DNA from: Siphonodentalium dalli
Taxonomy: Eukaryota; Mollusca; Scaphopoda; Gadilida; Siphonodentaliidae
Direction of reading: 5' to 3'
DNA: 64,000 nt
NCBI GenBank assembly: GCA_032622095.1
Contig: CP136066.1
Coordinates: 205,428,978 to 205,492,977, forward strand
Position numbers and translations under genes: made by a program. Positions 47,701-62,700 of this stretch are shown piece by piece. Below the pieces are notes generated by a model. That model was given only the letters and a program-made list of their open reading frames with translations. It was not told the DNA's origin and ran no database searches. Every line of letters starts with the position of its first letter. Within the stretch, counting starts at the first letter, position 1.

Positions 47701-50700
47701 TTATGCCCTGTGCCAATGCATTCTCTTATATATGCGAGTCGACCATTTTGGCCTTTTTACCATTTTTTCTTACATTCTTTAACAATTTTATAATTTTTAA
47801 TGTGTTAAGCCAATGCATTCTCTTATATATGCGAGGCGACCTATGGTCGACTCGCATATATAAGAGAATGCATTGGCACAGGGCCGTTCTGTTGGGTAAA
47901 GGGTTAATAGTGTCTCTGACATTTGCAGAATGAGGTGCACAGAGGGCTAACATCACTAAATTCGCCATCTGGGGACCTCATTCTGCTTAGGCCTCAACTG
48001 CTATGGGATATCTAGGATCAGAATGAAGATCCCCAGTTGAAGTTGTTAATGTTCACCCATTAGTCACCTCGATTATGCATTTTATCTTCAGTGTATACAT
48101 TTGGGGACCTGGGAGTTCTAGTTTACGAATGTCGGCTTGTTGTACCGGTATAAGGTTCCCATTTGGGGAAATAGAAGATCTAGGTAGAAGAAAGGAGCTC
48201 GGTTTTAAATTCGGTTATTATTATATATACATTTAAAATGCATTCTACAGTAAATTAGTTTCAATGCGCTTACATCAATCAATAAAAATAAAAATATAAA
48301 AGGTAAGAGTTAAAAAGTAGTAAATGAGAATTAAAAATTAATAACGACCATCTGCATGTGACTAAGAAATTACTAAAAAAAATTAAAAAACCAACGACCA
48401 TAAGCATGCGACTTATAATTAAAAGAGAATACTAACATAAATTAAAAAATAGTTAAATTTATGAAAAAAGCTTATGGCTAAAAATTTATTTTAAAAAGAA
48501 AAAAGCAAAAAAACAGACAACAAGGTTAACCAAAGAAATAGATAAAAATACTATCAACAAAATTAAATGAATAAAAAAAGTTACCGAAAACAGTCACAAG
48601 TAAGTAAATTGTGAAAGATTAAATGTCGCAGTTAAAGTTGAGTAGTAGGTTTAACACCGAAGCAAATTATGAACAGGTGAGAATTAGATTTGAGAATTAA
48701 GCTGCTTTCACAGACCTGCGGCTGACGCATGCTATATATAGCCACATTAGTATATATCGGTACTTCTGAGTTTATTTTGATGGTGGACAAGGAAGTTCTT
48801 GAAATATATAAGTTAAGGGCTCTGTCCATACGAACATTTCATCTTGTAACTATATATGTGGATTCACACATTTGACAGTTCTGTGGTAGCTTGGAGAAAA
48901 GACTGCAATATATGCGCAGTCTTCACATGGTAGGAGGCACCAGGGCTGACTGTTTATGATGCATAACAGGGAATTTCCTCCGGGTGTTGAATACTGGATC
49001 ATGTCATGAATCTCTACTCTGGCAAATGCCCGTAGAGATCCATATTCCACCATATTTCTCATGTACCATACATTATATTGGCTGAGAATAAAAGCATTAC
49101 TTACTTATATACCGGTACAAAACCTGGGTACTTTTTTATATTCTGACCCGTTCTGACAGGTAACTTTATAAAATTTAACAAACACGGCAGGGATTATATT
49201 TCTTTGTCAATACTTGTTTCTCAATAATCTACTTCTGGTGGAGGTCCCAGCTCGAGATTGCATGTTTTTCTGTGACCTTTGTGAGCCGAATTCGCAATAA
49301 GTTTTGAATTAATTACCAAAGAATAATTCCATAATAATTATTGTAAGCAACGAAATGCAAAATCGCCCACAAAGTCACTTAAGTCGTGTCATTTCGAGTT
49401 GGGGCCTTTTTTCACCCACAGTGAAGTACATTATTAAGGAACAGGAAATAACTAATATATTCCCCGTGTTATTTTTCGACTTTATAAGGTTCCCTGTCAA
49501 AACTTCAAAACATTCCCAGGTTTTGTACTGCATGGTGGAATATGGATCTCTATGGGGGTTAGCCAGAGTAAAGATTTGTGGCACGATCTAAATAGAGGAT
49601 CTACAACGAGTCCCCAGTTTATAGCGGAATTTACAAAACGAGTCCAGTAAATTAGGTCTGGACCGAGCCTTTGGCGAGGTCCAGACCTAATTTACTGGAC
49701 GAGTTTTGTAATTTCCGTTATAAACTGGGGACGAGTTGTAGATTCTATTTATTACATGATCCAAAACATCGACAAAACAAACTTAAATCGACAAATGTGA
49801 CGCGAAATTAACGTCGGCTTCTATAAGGCATGCGATGACATTTCACGTAACTATTCGTTGTTTGCCCGCGTAACGAAATAGTCCCAGATAAATACAGACT
49901 TTTTAACGCATTTAATGGCGTATATTTAATGACATAACTTTTCAAACTCTTCATTTGTAATAGTTTGTTGGAAAAATATTGGAAGCCATGCATAGTATTT
50001 TGAGACGTAGCGTACGGAATGTTAACAGGTCGACAAACCGGAAGTCAAAGGTCACCTGGCACTATTTCCTGTTATTAAACGAACGTTTAATATCACAATT
50101 TATAGAATGGGTCTATTGAATGGAATAAAGGTAGGATCATGTAATAAATGACTATATCAACCCTTTGAATACTGAAATGCATACTCACTTTTTTAGATGT
50201 GGCTGCCCTGCTGGATTCTCCATATCGAGTCTCTCAAATGGAGGCGTGACCTTTGATTTTATGAATTTCTACAGATGGAAATCATAGATAATTATATACT
50301 TATTGTAATTAATGTTGGATATTTGTCGCTAAAACACACAATCTGATTAGCCGAGAACTTCTAACTTTAGTATAGTTGGATATATGTCGCTAAAACACAA
50401 TCTGATTGGCCGAGAACTGATAACTTTAGCAAGTCGGCTTGTTTACAAACTGTTTTCAAGTTCGAATTCCCAAATAGCTAACAAAACGGAGTTTGTTTAT
50501 TTTATAATTGGGTGAAAGCTTTTTAATTACTGCTTGAAACTTTCAATTACATCAACAAATATGAACTGATTTTCCCCAAAGTTGGAAACTTATTAACACT
50601 TAACCCTTCCATGACTGGAGCTTTTTTTTTTGGAAAACCCCGTGCCAATACATTCTATTATATATGCGAGTCTCCCATAGGCAGCCTTGCATACATAATA

Positions 50701-53700
50701 GAATATATTGGCCTAGCAATATTTACCCTGACCTTGTGAGCCAATGCATTCTCTTATATATGCAAGACTCCCTGTGGGAGACTCACATATATAAGAGCAC
50801 GCACTGTCACATAATCTATAATGCTGCACCAGCGCAGGTCGCGTCACAAAAGGGTTAATTCATGATGGAGCATCTTTTCCCTGAAAGATCTCTACTGATT
50901 CAGGGTATACATGTACACTAACAGTTTGAGTCAGAGAGCCTCTGTTACTCGGAAATATTTTGTTTTCATTTTGTTTTCCCAGAAGTGGGACAGGAACTGT
51001 CTCTATTTTGAGAACATTACAGCACTTTTGATTATAAATCTATCTGTTAAACCACATATTACTGACACAAAATTTGACATAACAGTAAAGTACCAATATA
51101 TAAGACATGGTTCTTAACTCTTCGAATTGAGAAGTCGACATGTCCCCAAAATGTGGCAAACAATGCGAAAAATAAAGCATAGTGTTACAATAATCATATT
51201 CCTATAATAAATCCCTACATTTTGATATATGTGACCCGCCATATCAAATCCAGTCATAAGTCGGGATTTTTTAACCCTGTGCCAATGCATTCTCTTATAT
51301 ATGCGAGTCGACCATAGGTCGCCTCGCATATATAAGAGTATGCATTGGCCTAACAATTTTTTATCATTTTTTAAAAATAAATGTTTCTTACAATTTTTAG
51401 GACATAAAATATAAAATATCCATTACCCTGCAGGGAGCCCCACACATATATAGAAGCATATAGAAGAGTGTCGTCTGCTCATGTTTGTCTGGGGCTCTGT
51501 ATGGGTGAAATTATAAAATTGTTAAAGAATACAAGAAAAAATTATTAAAATTGTAAAAAATTGTTAGGCCAATGCATTCTCTTATATATGCGAGGCGACC
51601 TATGGTCTACTCGCATATATAAGAGAATGCATTGGCACAGGGTAAAAATAATCCTGACTTACGACTGGATTTGATATGGCAGGTCACATATGGATGAACC
51701 ATGTTCAGTAAGCGACAGTGGAGATATCTTCCCTGAAACCAATGGAGACAGTCGATAAAAAAAATATGGTCGAACAAGACTCAGGGCCGGTCTCACGGCC
51801 ATTATACAAAACCGAGCCACATTTTTCGCCAGTCTCCGGTGGTTTCATGGGAGATATCTCCACTAGCGTATGCTGTTAATTAATGGCTAATCAATATACC
51901 AAAATAAAGGAAAATATTCCAGATATTCGATTATTCTATCAATATTCTAATATTATTGTCATTATGGTCTGCTAAGTGACCAAACAGAGTCTTGTTCGAC
52001 CACTTTTTGTCCGGTCTCCAGTGGTTCTCAATGCGTTCATAGAATGTATCTCCACTGTCGCCTGCTGTAATGGTTGACTCATACAACAAAATGAAGGGAA
52101 TTATTCAAGGAATATGACTATTTCATTACTATTTTTTAGGTTTCGTGTATTGCTGCATTTCTGATCACGGGTTTGACGACATGAGGAAATTCTACATTTC
52201 GGGAGTAAGGAAAATTGTCGTATATATAGGTACCTTTAGTGTTATGCTGTGTTATGACTAATTTTGTGCCAGGGACCTGTGTGTTAAACCACTTTTATAG
52301 CACGGTGGGGAATCACGTGGTTTCGCAGTTGATGACGACGATGACGGCGATGAGGACGAAGACAATGATGATGATGACGACGATGATGATGATGATGATG
52401 ACAACGATGATGAAGAACACGACGAATAACACTTAACCCTTTGAGTGCCAGGTCCGATTTTGGTATCAACACATATACCCTGTGCCAATGCATTCTCTTA
52501 TATATGCGAGTCGACCATAGGTCGCCTCGCATATATAAGAGAATGCATTGGCCTAACATTTTTTTTTTTTTTTTTTTTTACAATTTTTTACAATTTTAAT
52601 AATTTATTCTTATATTCTTTAACAGACTTATTTTGTATGTTTAGGGCCGATGAGATCGGCCCCTGGCACTCAAAGGGTTAACACGGACCATGACTGCCAA
52701 ACGTAACGGCCATACTAACATTTAGTGCATAGATCTGTACATATGTTTTTCACTCTGTATTGCATACAAATTATGATTGAGTGATATAAAGCAATTCAAT
52801 CACAGTACTACATATTCACAATGTCCAAGGCGAACACAAGCTAATATATGAGGAAATGACACAAAACGTAGCCATTTGATTGTTATGACCATATATGTGA
52901 CCCGCCATATCAAATCCAGTCGGAAGTCTGGATTTTTTTACCCTGTGCCAATGCATTCTCTTATATATGCGACCATAGGTCGCCTCGCATATACAAGAGA
53001 ATGCATTGGCCTAACAATTTTTACAATTTTAATAATTTGTTCTTGTATTCTTTAACAATTTTATAATTTCACCCATACAGAGCCCCAGACAAACATGTGC
53101 AGACGACACTCTTCTATATGCTTCTATATATGTGTGGGGCTCCCTGCAGGGTAATGGATGTTTTTTATTTTATGTCCTAAAAATTGTAAGAAACATTTAT
53201 TTAAAAAACATGATAACAAATTGTTAGGCCAATGCATTCTCTTATATATGCGAGGCGACCAATGGTCGACTCGCATATATAAGAGAATGCATTGGTACAG
53301 GGTAAAAAAAATCCCGACTTCCGACTGGATTTGATATGGCGGGTCATATATGCACGTTTATTTTTTAAAACAATTGATACCCTATATTCAGTATCTTATA
53401 AATTTGAAATTTCCACTTTTTCATGCTACAATTACCTAACTCAACAATATACTGTGTAAATAGTAATCTGTAGTTTCAACTGATCCTTTAGTTGCATGTT
53501 CAATTGTCCTATAGGCAAAATTATGTCTCATCAAATAATATGGGGATATTCTCATCTTGGAAACAGGGGTCCCCAAAAAATAAATAGTCTTACTAGCATC
53601 AAACAGATAACGTACCATGAATTTACCATAGAGTGGGGTTCGCTGCAACATCCTCTTCACGTACCCGATCTCTGTCATAGCAGCGTACCATGGCACATAG

Positions 53701-56700
53701 TCATTCTCGTCATGTAGATAGGTCAGCGTGTCCATAGCAATATCTTGATCAGCGTGCCCAGACCTACATATATACTTTGTATGAATACAGTATGATAATA
53801 TACAATTATAACCCAATTTCTGTATCCCTGTCTTTTGCATATTATCCTATTATCCAAACTGAACCTTGTTCGACAACTTTCTTTCGCCAGTTTCCAGTGG
53901 TTTTCAGGGGCACTCTATCAGCTCCCAGACTTTGGGGGTGTCAGTTTGGAAATTTCCAACACTTGGAAAGCTTGAGGCCAGTCTATAGATGCTAGGATTT
54001 TGCAATTTTCATGTTCAGATTTCAAAATGTTCCGTTCAGCACGGTGTGCCCTTGTCCTCCCATGTGGACAGTCATAATTTAAGAAAAACAAATCGAGGTG
54101 TGAATATTTTTGGAGTTAGACCACCAGATGTTTGGATTTTGCAATGTTGAAGTTCAAATCTCATATTGGGTTGGCACAGTGGATTCTGTTCCCAGATCAC
54201 AAGATTAATGATCCATTCAGAAGATGATACCATCCAGGTCTGTCATATTTATGGAGTAAAATTTGTATAAGTGTCCATTGTACAAATTCAAATTTCTTAT
54301 TGAAATGGACATACCAGGTATCGATCGGAATGGCACAAATGTCCTTGTGATCTAAATCAACTCAGATAGCTATATCGGTGTATGCACTTGTCATTATACC
54401 AACAACAGTAACACACCTGGTCAAGTGGTCCTGCTAATATGGGCTATGATGCTGGTGTTCCTGCTGAATTGCAATGATGCGGGTAGGGCAAACTGATGCC
54501 ATTACGAAAAGTACTGTTATTTTTTCTAAAGTTGTCATTTTCGCGGTGTTTGGCTAATCCGAGCGATTTGACAAAAAAAAAACAGTCTGTATGAAACATC
54601 AAGAATATAAATATTTTTGAAAAATTTAGTAATGCCTGCGCTGGTGTTTCTAAAATGATGTAATTAATCATCTTGATTATTTGTCGATTTTCAACAACTA
54701 ATACAACCAGTATTAAAACATTTCGCAATAAATATGTTTTTGAATGCTTGATACCAAGCCTTGAAATAGGGTGTTTGTCATTTGCAGAATGAGGTCCCCA
54801 GAGGGTGAATTTAGTGATGCTACCCTGCATAGTGGGCTAGCATCACTAAATTCACCCTCTGGGGACATCATCCTGCAAATGGCAGACACCCTATTTCAAG
54901 GCTTGCTTGATACGCATAATGGCTTTTCCTGGATATGTTCTGATTATCAGAACAGGGTACAAAAAGACAAAATATAAAGGTACTTTTTGTTAACCCTTTA
55001 CCCAACAGAAGGGCCCTGTGCCAATGCATTCTCTTATATATGCGAGTCGACCATAGGTCGCCTCGCATATATAAGAGAATGCATTGGCTTAACACATTAA
55101 AAATTATAAAATTGTTAAAGAATGTAAGAAAAAATGGTAAAAAGTGTTAAAAAAAGATTTTTTTTAGGCCAATGCATTCTCTTATATATGCGAGGCGACA
55201 TATGGTCGACTCGCATATATAAGAGAATGCATTGGCACAGGGCATAACTGTAACTATCACAATGTGGTCAAGGAGCCGGTTCCAATGATATCCATATTTG
55301 TATGGTTCTATTGAGACAGACCGAAGATATTTTAGGCTGTTGAAGCTTTATTTGGCCGGTTTTGGCCGGTTTGTTGGGTAAAGGGTTAACAGCATCAGTA
55401 TTCCCTAAAAGCGTCATAGCAATTTAGCAGGACCAGTTGACCAGGGGTGGATGTATGCACCTGTCATTATACCAACAACAAGAGACAAGCCTTCAAATAG
55501 TGTGTCTGACATTTGCAGAGTGTGAATTTGGTGATGCTACCCTGCATAATGGGCTAGCATAACCACATTCACCATTCAGAGACCTCATTCTGCTTAGGCC
55601 CCTTCTTTTGGGAAGTCTCAAATTAACAGTTTTTAGTTACTTTTTCCCTTCTGTTCGGTTTCTATATCCCCCAATTTTCACAAGATTAAATACAATATGA
55701 GTTGACTAATGGGTGAATATCACCAACTTCAACTGGGGAACTTCAATCTGATCCTATATAGGACTCTCATAGCAGTTGTTTTATAAGGAGAATGGGGTTT
55801 CCAGATGGTGAATTTAGTGACAATATCCAGCTGTGTGGGATAGCGTCACTAAGTTCACCCCCTGGGAACCTCATTTTGCTAATATCAGACACACTATATC
55901 AAGGCTTTAAAATAGGAAGGTCAGAGACGTGAATGGCATGGCGACAGGGGTGGGAGAAATTTGTTGCTTTTATATTTTCCTAGTTTCCAAGAGATGGAAA
56001 GCTTGAGGTATAAGTTGGGATATAAATAGAACCGCATGAGTGTCTGGATTTTGACAAAATTATCGCACGAGATTTGTTGGCGGAGCGATACCTCGAGTGC
56101 GGGACAATTCGTCAATTGCGATAATTCGTCAAAATCCAGACACTCATGCGGTTCTATTTTTATTACATAATCTCCGTATCAGAGTAAGTTGACTCACAAT
56201 CGTACATCTCCGGTACAGAAAATGTGAATTTAATTGAGTTTTAACGGAATTTTAGAGTTAACGCAACAATCAGACAGGGAGCCTGTCTATCCGCGAGTGT
56301 CCTTGCCCCATCTTTAATGATGCGTTTGAAATTAAATTCTGTGCCTCGACAAACATATTCTTGAAATGAAACTATACTTGAATGAATCATCTCATCGATC
56401 GATCGCTTATTTTTTCTTTATTGTCGTGATTGAAAAAGTAAAGATAATAACGGCGAGAACCAGTCTAACAACACTGAATGAAAGAGTTCCGTCGACAGAT
56501 TGCACTAGTGCGATTCTGAGAATTATCACACCCTGGAAACTCGTGCGATCATGCGAATTACGTTGATAGATATGTAATAAATTACAACATATGAGAGGGG
56601 GGAAATGGAATATACACGTCACTGAGGAATATACATGTGGTAATAATTAGAGATGGGGTCTATCTCTTCCTAAAACAAGTTTTATATAGTTTCCTGGTTA

Positions 56701-59700
56701 TAAAATAATAAACATGAATCAATTGCCCCTGTCTGGAAATACTTCTATCAATTAATATTGATTTTGTTAGAATTTTTTCTGGTATATTATACATACAATC
56801 AATTTGGGACATGTAACAGCTCGTATTTGTCAAGAGCGTAGAATACGGGATAACTCTATCTGAAAGTTCTAAAAATAGTAACGAAAAATTATCCAAATTG
56901 ATTATCGCATTATATAAGAAAATATTGATACAAAATTAATTTTAATTGATGGAAGCATTTCCGGACAGGTTATTTTATACCCCAGAAACTATATAAAACA
57001 TACTGAATTTAACTTACTTGGCCAGATTCCACGCGTCATTAATAACTTGGGCTCTGTTGATGTTCCCAATTACCTAAAAAAAAAATCAGAAAATGAACAT
57101 GCAATCTCGCTATATTTTAAAATTGATAACGAGCATTTGATGTCCATCACAGACTCTGCATGCATTCTTAAAACAAATGTGAAATTCAATTCTACACAAT
57201 ATGTTTTAAATTTGATCTTAAACAAAATTGTGTAGAAATTGTGTAGACATGGCATGTGTCGGTGGAATTTCCTCAACATTGAATATGAGTGAATATGTGT
57301 GTGTATCATAGTTATTAGATGAGATGTGTTCTATTGGAGACACAAAACCCCGCAAAGGCTTCCACATATGCATAACACAACATTGGCAGCAGTTTTAAAA
57401 TTTGTTATACACTGTTTATATCAAACTGAACAGCACATAATTGTGTAGCACAAAGTTTTAAGGCTGCTGTGAGATTTTAAATATGGTAGATTTTACGAGG
57501 TTTGTGTTGCTAATAGAACATATGTGACCCGCCATATCAAATCCAGTCGGAGGTCGGGATTTTTTTACCCTGTGCCAATGCATTCTCTTATATATGCGAG
57601 TCGACCATAGGTCGCCTCGCATATACAAGAGAATGCATTGGCCTAACAATTTTTTACAATTTTAATAATTTGTTCTTGTATTCTTTAACAATTTTATAAT
57701 TTCACCCATACAGAGCCCCAGACAAACATGTGCAGACGACACTCTTCTATATGCTTCTATATATGTGTGGGGCTCCCTGCAGGGTAATGGATGTTTTTTA
57801 TTTTATGTCCTAAAAATTGTAAGAAACATTTATTTAAAAAACATGATAACAAATTGTTAGGCCAATGCATTCTCTTATATATGCGAGGCGACTGGATTTG
57901 ATATGGCGGGTCACATATCTCATCTACCAACTATAATATTCAATGTTGAGAAAATTCCACTGACACATATACAGTAATACCCTAAATAATCGACTCCTTA
58001 ACCACAGCAGAATTATGGGTAATTTTTCAGGATTTAGTCAGAAATATTGCTTGTTGCCATTCATCGGAAAGCTCTCACGATTATTTAGGGCGTTACTGTA
58101 TGTCATGTGTCATTTCTAAACAGTTTTGTTTAAGATCAAATTAAAAATATATCATGTAGAATTTATATTAAGAGTCAGAGCGACCACAAATTTCCTTCGT
58201 CTTTGTTAGATCATGCCACGAATCTCTGTGCCCATAGACAGGGGCGCCGGAAGAGGGGGCACCCGGGGCAGAGAGGGCAGCTGCCCCCCCTGCCCTTGAC
58301 CAAGGGGGGCGAGCGCGGGCAGGACTTGCCCTTTTTCTGGAGACAGAAAATGCTTTTTGTGTGTTTAATCTCGTGTTTTTATAGCAAAATGTGACTTTTT
58401 TGGTCCAAATACCACCAATTTCACAAGGAATATTAATTTTTTGTCAATTTTATCACAAAACGGCCATAAAAACTGACAAATACCATTAAAATAGGGATTT
58501 TTGCCACAATGAATTTGTGGTTATTTCCCCAAGTTTGCGGAGAAAATGCCCTTTTTTGCGGAAAAGTGCCCTTTTTGTAGGCTCTGCCCCCGCTGAACTT
58601 GGATGCTTCCGGCGCCCCTGCCCATAGAGATCATTCATGAACGTTGTTGTTCTGCCTGTAGAGATCACTCATGAACGTTGTTGTTCTGCCCGAAGAGATC
58701 ACTCATGAACATTGTTGTTCTGAAGGGAACTTTATATCAGTGAAAATATAATGCAGACAAATCTTGAAACAGTGTGTCTATCATTTGCAGAAAGAGGTCC
58801 ACAAAGGGTGAATTTAGCCCGCATGGTGGGCTTGCATCACTAAATTCATCCTCTTGGAACTTCATTCTACTGAGGCCTCAATTGCTATGGGAGACCAGGA
58901 TCAGATTGAATTTCCCAGTTGAAGTTGGTGATGTTCACCCATTTATAGTCACCTCGATTATAGATTTGATCTTCTGCAAATTAGGGGATATAGAAACTGA
59001 ACAGAAGGGATTAAGTAATTGAAACAATGTTAATTTGAGACTATATACACTTACCAGAAGATGGGGCTCAAGCATAACGAAGTATCCAGGTTGTTAATTT
59101 AGTTACGCTATATACAGTAATGCTCCAATTAATTGACCTCTTAACCAAAGCAGAATTATGGGTAACTTTTCAGGATTTAGTCGGAAATATGGCTTGTTGC
59201 CATTCATCGGAAAGCTCTCCCCGAGAGCTTTCCGATGAATGGCAACAAGCCATATTTCCGACTAAATCCTGAAAAGTTACCCATAATTCTGCTTTGGTTA
59301 AGAGGTCGATTAATTAGAGCATTACTGTAGTCCTCTGTGCGGGGTAGCATCTCTAAATTCACCCTATGTGGGCCTCATTATGCAAATGACATACAAACTA
59401 TTTCATGGCTTGAATATTCCTTAGTCAAAACCTGTTCCGCAATAATGCATTTCATGTAGGTGAATATCTCAGCTCGAGACTACGTGATTTAGTCCACTTT
59501 TGTGAGCTGATTTTGTGATAAGCATTGAATTGATCTTGACTTGGGAACTTCACCTACTGTGAAATTCATTATTAAGGAATATGTAATAACTGAAAAACCA
59601 AAAGGTTCCCATGTGTTTTAACTGGTGGAATATGATCTCTACGTGTGTACACAGAGTAGAGATTTATGGTGTGTTATATGTGTCTTTGCCAGCCAAGGAC

Positions 59701-62700
59701 AACAATTAGAAAACACACTGGCAAATACGAGGTTTCATCCCGATCATTCCTCATACTTAGTTGAAATGTGTAGGGTTCTGATTTCCGAAGGTAGAGATTC
59801 ACGGGCATAATCGATATTCATACCAACAATTTCAAGTGAATTACTCACACTGTGGTTACTCCTAAGTTGTCTGATTATAGCCTTCCAGTTGTAGCGTTCA
59901 TAGTTTACTCTGTAGTAACCATATTCATTTATATTTCCCATGATCCAGCTATTCGCATCTTCAATGGGCAGTGTCGGATCATCCACATCAGCTATCAAAC
60001 AGAATGTATGCACTCAGAAAGGTTGCTAAGTAACACAAAGTTAGAAGAATCTGATGCACTACTCTTTTATTCCAAAATAAAGATACACAATCGGATTCGA
60101 TGGTCCCCATCAGATTCCAGCATCAACAACAATAATAACAACAGCAACAACAACAACATTTCTTCAAAAGACGCTTTAATTAATTACTAAAAAAATAATG
60201 CTAACCACTGTCAACTCTAGTGTAAAGTTTAAAATTTTCCAAAACGTGTTATATATATAGTAACATTTGGTAAAAGAAATTTGGTAATGAGATTATGTCG
60301 GTCGGCTCGTCGAATATTTGCTAGCCCGCCAAATATCCAGGTGGTGAAAAATAACAGATTTTAAATAAATTATATTTGATAACTCTGAGCTTTGACTCGA
60401 ATCAAATATTTTTTTACTCGTGAAGCCAAATAAATAGTAATTTAGGAGAGTTAATTCGGATAATAAATAGTAATTTAGGAGGGTTAATTCGGATAATAAA
60501 TAGTAATTTAGGAGGGTTAATTCGGATAATAAATAGTCATTTAGGAGAGTTAATTCGGATTATGTATCTTTAACCAATTGGCTTTGTTTATATATATTGA
60601 ATACTCGCGGATGAGTAGTCACTAACTGCTAATGGAGTTTTCGACATACATTCATTAGTGGGAGAGCTCACGGTTGCTAGGAGACAAAACGTCTGCAGCA
60701 ATAGTTTAATTAGTTTTACCGCACCTGCCTATATGCTATAATACACCCGAGAATAACTCTTCTTTTCACAACTTTAGAAAAATAACGATACTATTCTTTA
60801 CTAAATGGATTCTCCCATTCAGTTATTAAAGTATACATTGGCATAGTCTACCTATTATTCATCTGGAGGGTAGTTCGGGAAATGTAAGCAGACGACAGGC
60901 AGGTGAACAGATAATACAAGTGTAGAAGAATTTATATTAACTGGTGGGAAATGTTCAGATAATAAGTTCAATAAATGACTTATGGTTTGTAAATGGGTTA
61001 CAATGCTATTATATATTACCTGTTTCCATTGTCTTCGTCAACCAGAATATATCCTTGTTCGTTTTATTAAAGTCTGGTTGAGCACTGTGTGTCCAAGTTA
61101 ACGGTATTTCCCATTTGTACCTGAGATATGAAGACATATATTTAGGGTCACACGAAAACATCTATTATATATTTTGGAAGATCTGTCTGTCTGTCTGTCT
61201 GTGTGTGTGTATGTCTGTCTGTTTCCAATGGACTCGAAAACGGCCGAGCCGATTTCGATTAAACTTGGTATGTGGGAGTATTTTCGGCCGGGGAGTGACA
61301 TAGGCCTATTAATTTGCCCGTGCGATGTGACCTTGACCTTGAAATCGGGTCATTTCAAGGTCAAACGCACGAATATCACAGGATTTCGATGAAACTTGGT
61401 ATGTGGGGGTACTTTCTTATGGGGAGTCTCATAAGCCTATTCATTTGCCCGTGCGACATGACCTTGACCTTGAAATCGGGTCAATTCAAGGTCAAATCTC
61501 GAATTTTGTTGGGATTTCGACGAAATTTGATACGTATGGTTACTTTTGTCTACTGAGTGTATTGGACAGGTCGAGTCGTGTCCCCGACCTGACCTTGACC
61601 TTCAAAATAATCAATTCGAGGTCAAATCGGGTAAAACAGGATGGATTTCGACGGGTACTTTTGTCGGGTACTTTTGTCCGGGCAGTGTTTTGGACGGGTC
61701 AAATCGTTACCCCACCTGACCTTGACCTTCAAAATGGTCAATTCAAGGTCAAAGCCCGGACGAAGTCGGGTCACCTTCTAGTATATATATATACTAGAAG
61801 GTGACCCGACTTCGTCCGGGCTTTGACCTTGAATTGACCATTTTGAAGGTCAAGGTCAGGTGGGGTAGTCAGGTGGGGTAACGATTTGACCCGTCCAAAA
61901 CACTGCCCGGACAAAAGTACCCGTCGAAATCCATCCGGTTTTATCCGATTTGACCTCGAATTGATTATTTTGAAGGTCAAGGTCAGGTCGGGGACACGAC
62001 TCGACCCGTCCAATACACTCAGTAGACAAAAGTAACCATACGTATCAAATTTCGTCGAAATCCCATCAAAATTCGAGATTTGACCTTGAATTGACCCGAT
62101 TTCAAGGTCAAGGTCTTGTCGCACGGGCAAATGAATAGGCTTATGAGACTCCCCATACGAAAGTACCCCCACATACCAAGTTTCATCGAAATCCTGTGAT
62201 ATTCGTACGTTTGACCTTGAAATGACCCGATTTCAAGGTCAAGGTCACATCGCACGGGCAAATTAATAGGCCTATGTCACTCCCCGGCCGAAAATACCCC
62301 CACATACCAAGTTTAATCGAAATTGCTTGGCCTTTTTCGAGTCCATTGGAAACAGACAGACACACAGACAGACAGACAGACAGACAGATCTTCCAAAATA
62401 TATAATAGATATAGACACAATGAGGACATTATTAGGTGTTATTATTTTCTTATTGAGGCAGGGACGGGTTGTATAAAAAGTTTTTGCCATTTTTTATTAT
62501 CTTTTAACACATTTACCACCCACCATCATTTTTTTTATTTTGGAATTTTTTATATGCATATTTTCAGACATCTGAAGGCCTCTTTTTATATAAAATTGTT
62601 CAGATATCCACTCCATTAAAAAACGCGACCAGAAACAAGGAAAAAGAAAATAAACTAGGATATGACACATTACGTAGTATTTTGGCAGCTTGCGCTGTAC

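Noticed and set aside
52239-52488. Met/Thr-rich and poly-Ser frames
   Set aside because: Trinucleotide microsatellite read in different frames.
53436-53615. Continuation of the aminopeptidase frame beyond KFM (VRYLFDAS...)
   Set aside because: ATG-GTACGT is a good donor there, and homology resumes correctly at exon 6 (KFIKSKVTP). The extension has no family resemblance.
17371-57649. Many 60-100 aa frames sharing LGQCILLYMRGDLWSTRIYK
   Set aside because: They are the family B palindrome translated. The same peptide appears on both strands because the DNA is its own inverse. No promoter, no codon bias.
61314-62365. Open frames up to 133 codons on both strands reading CDLDLEIGSFQGQ-like peptides
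   Set aside because: Mirror-image frames inside a palindromic repeat, with the same wording in several frames. They follow from the AAGGTCA repeat units, not from a gene.
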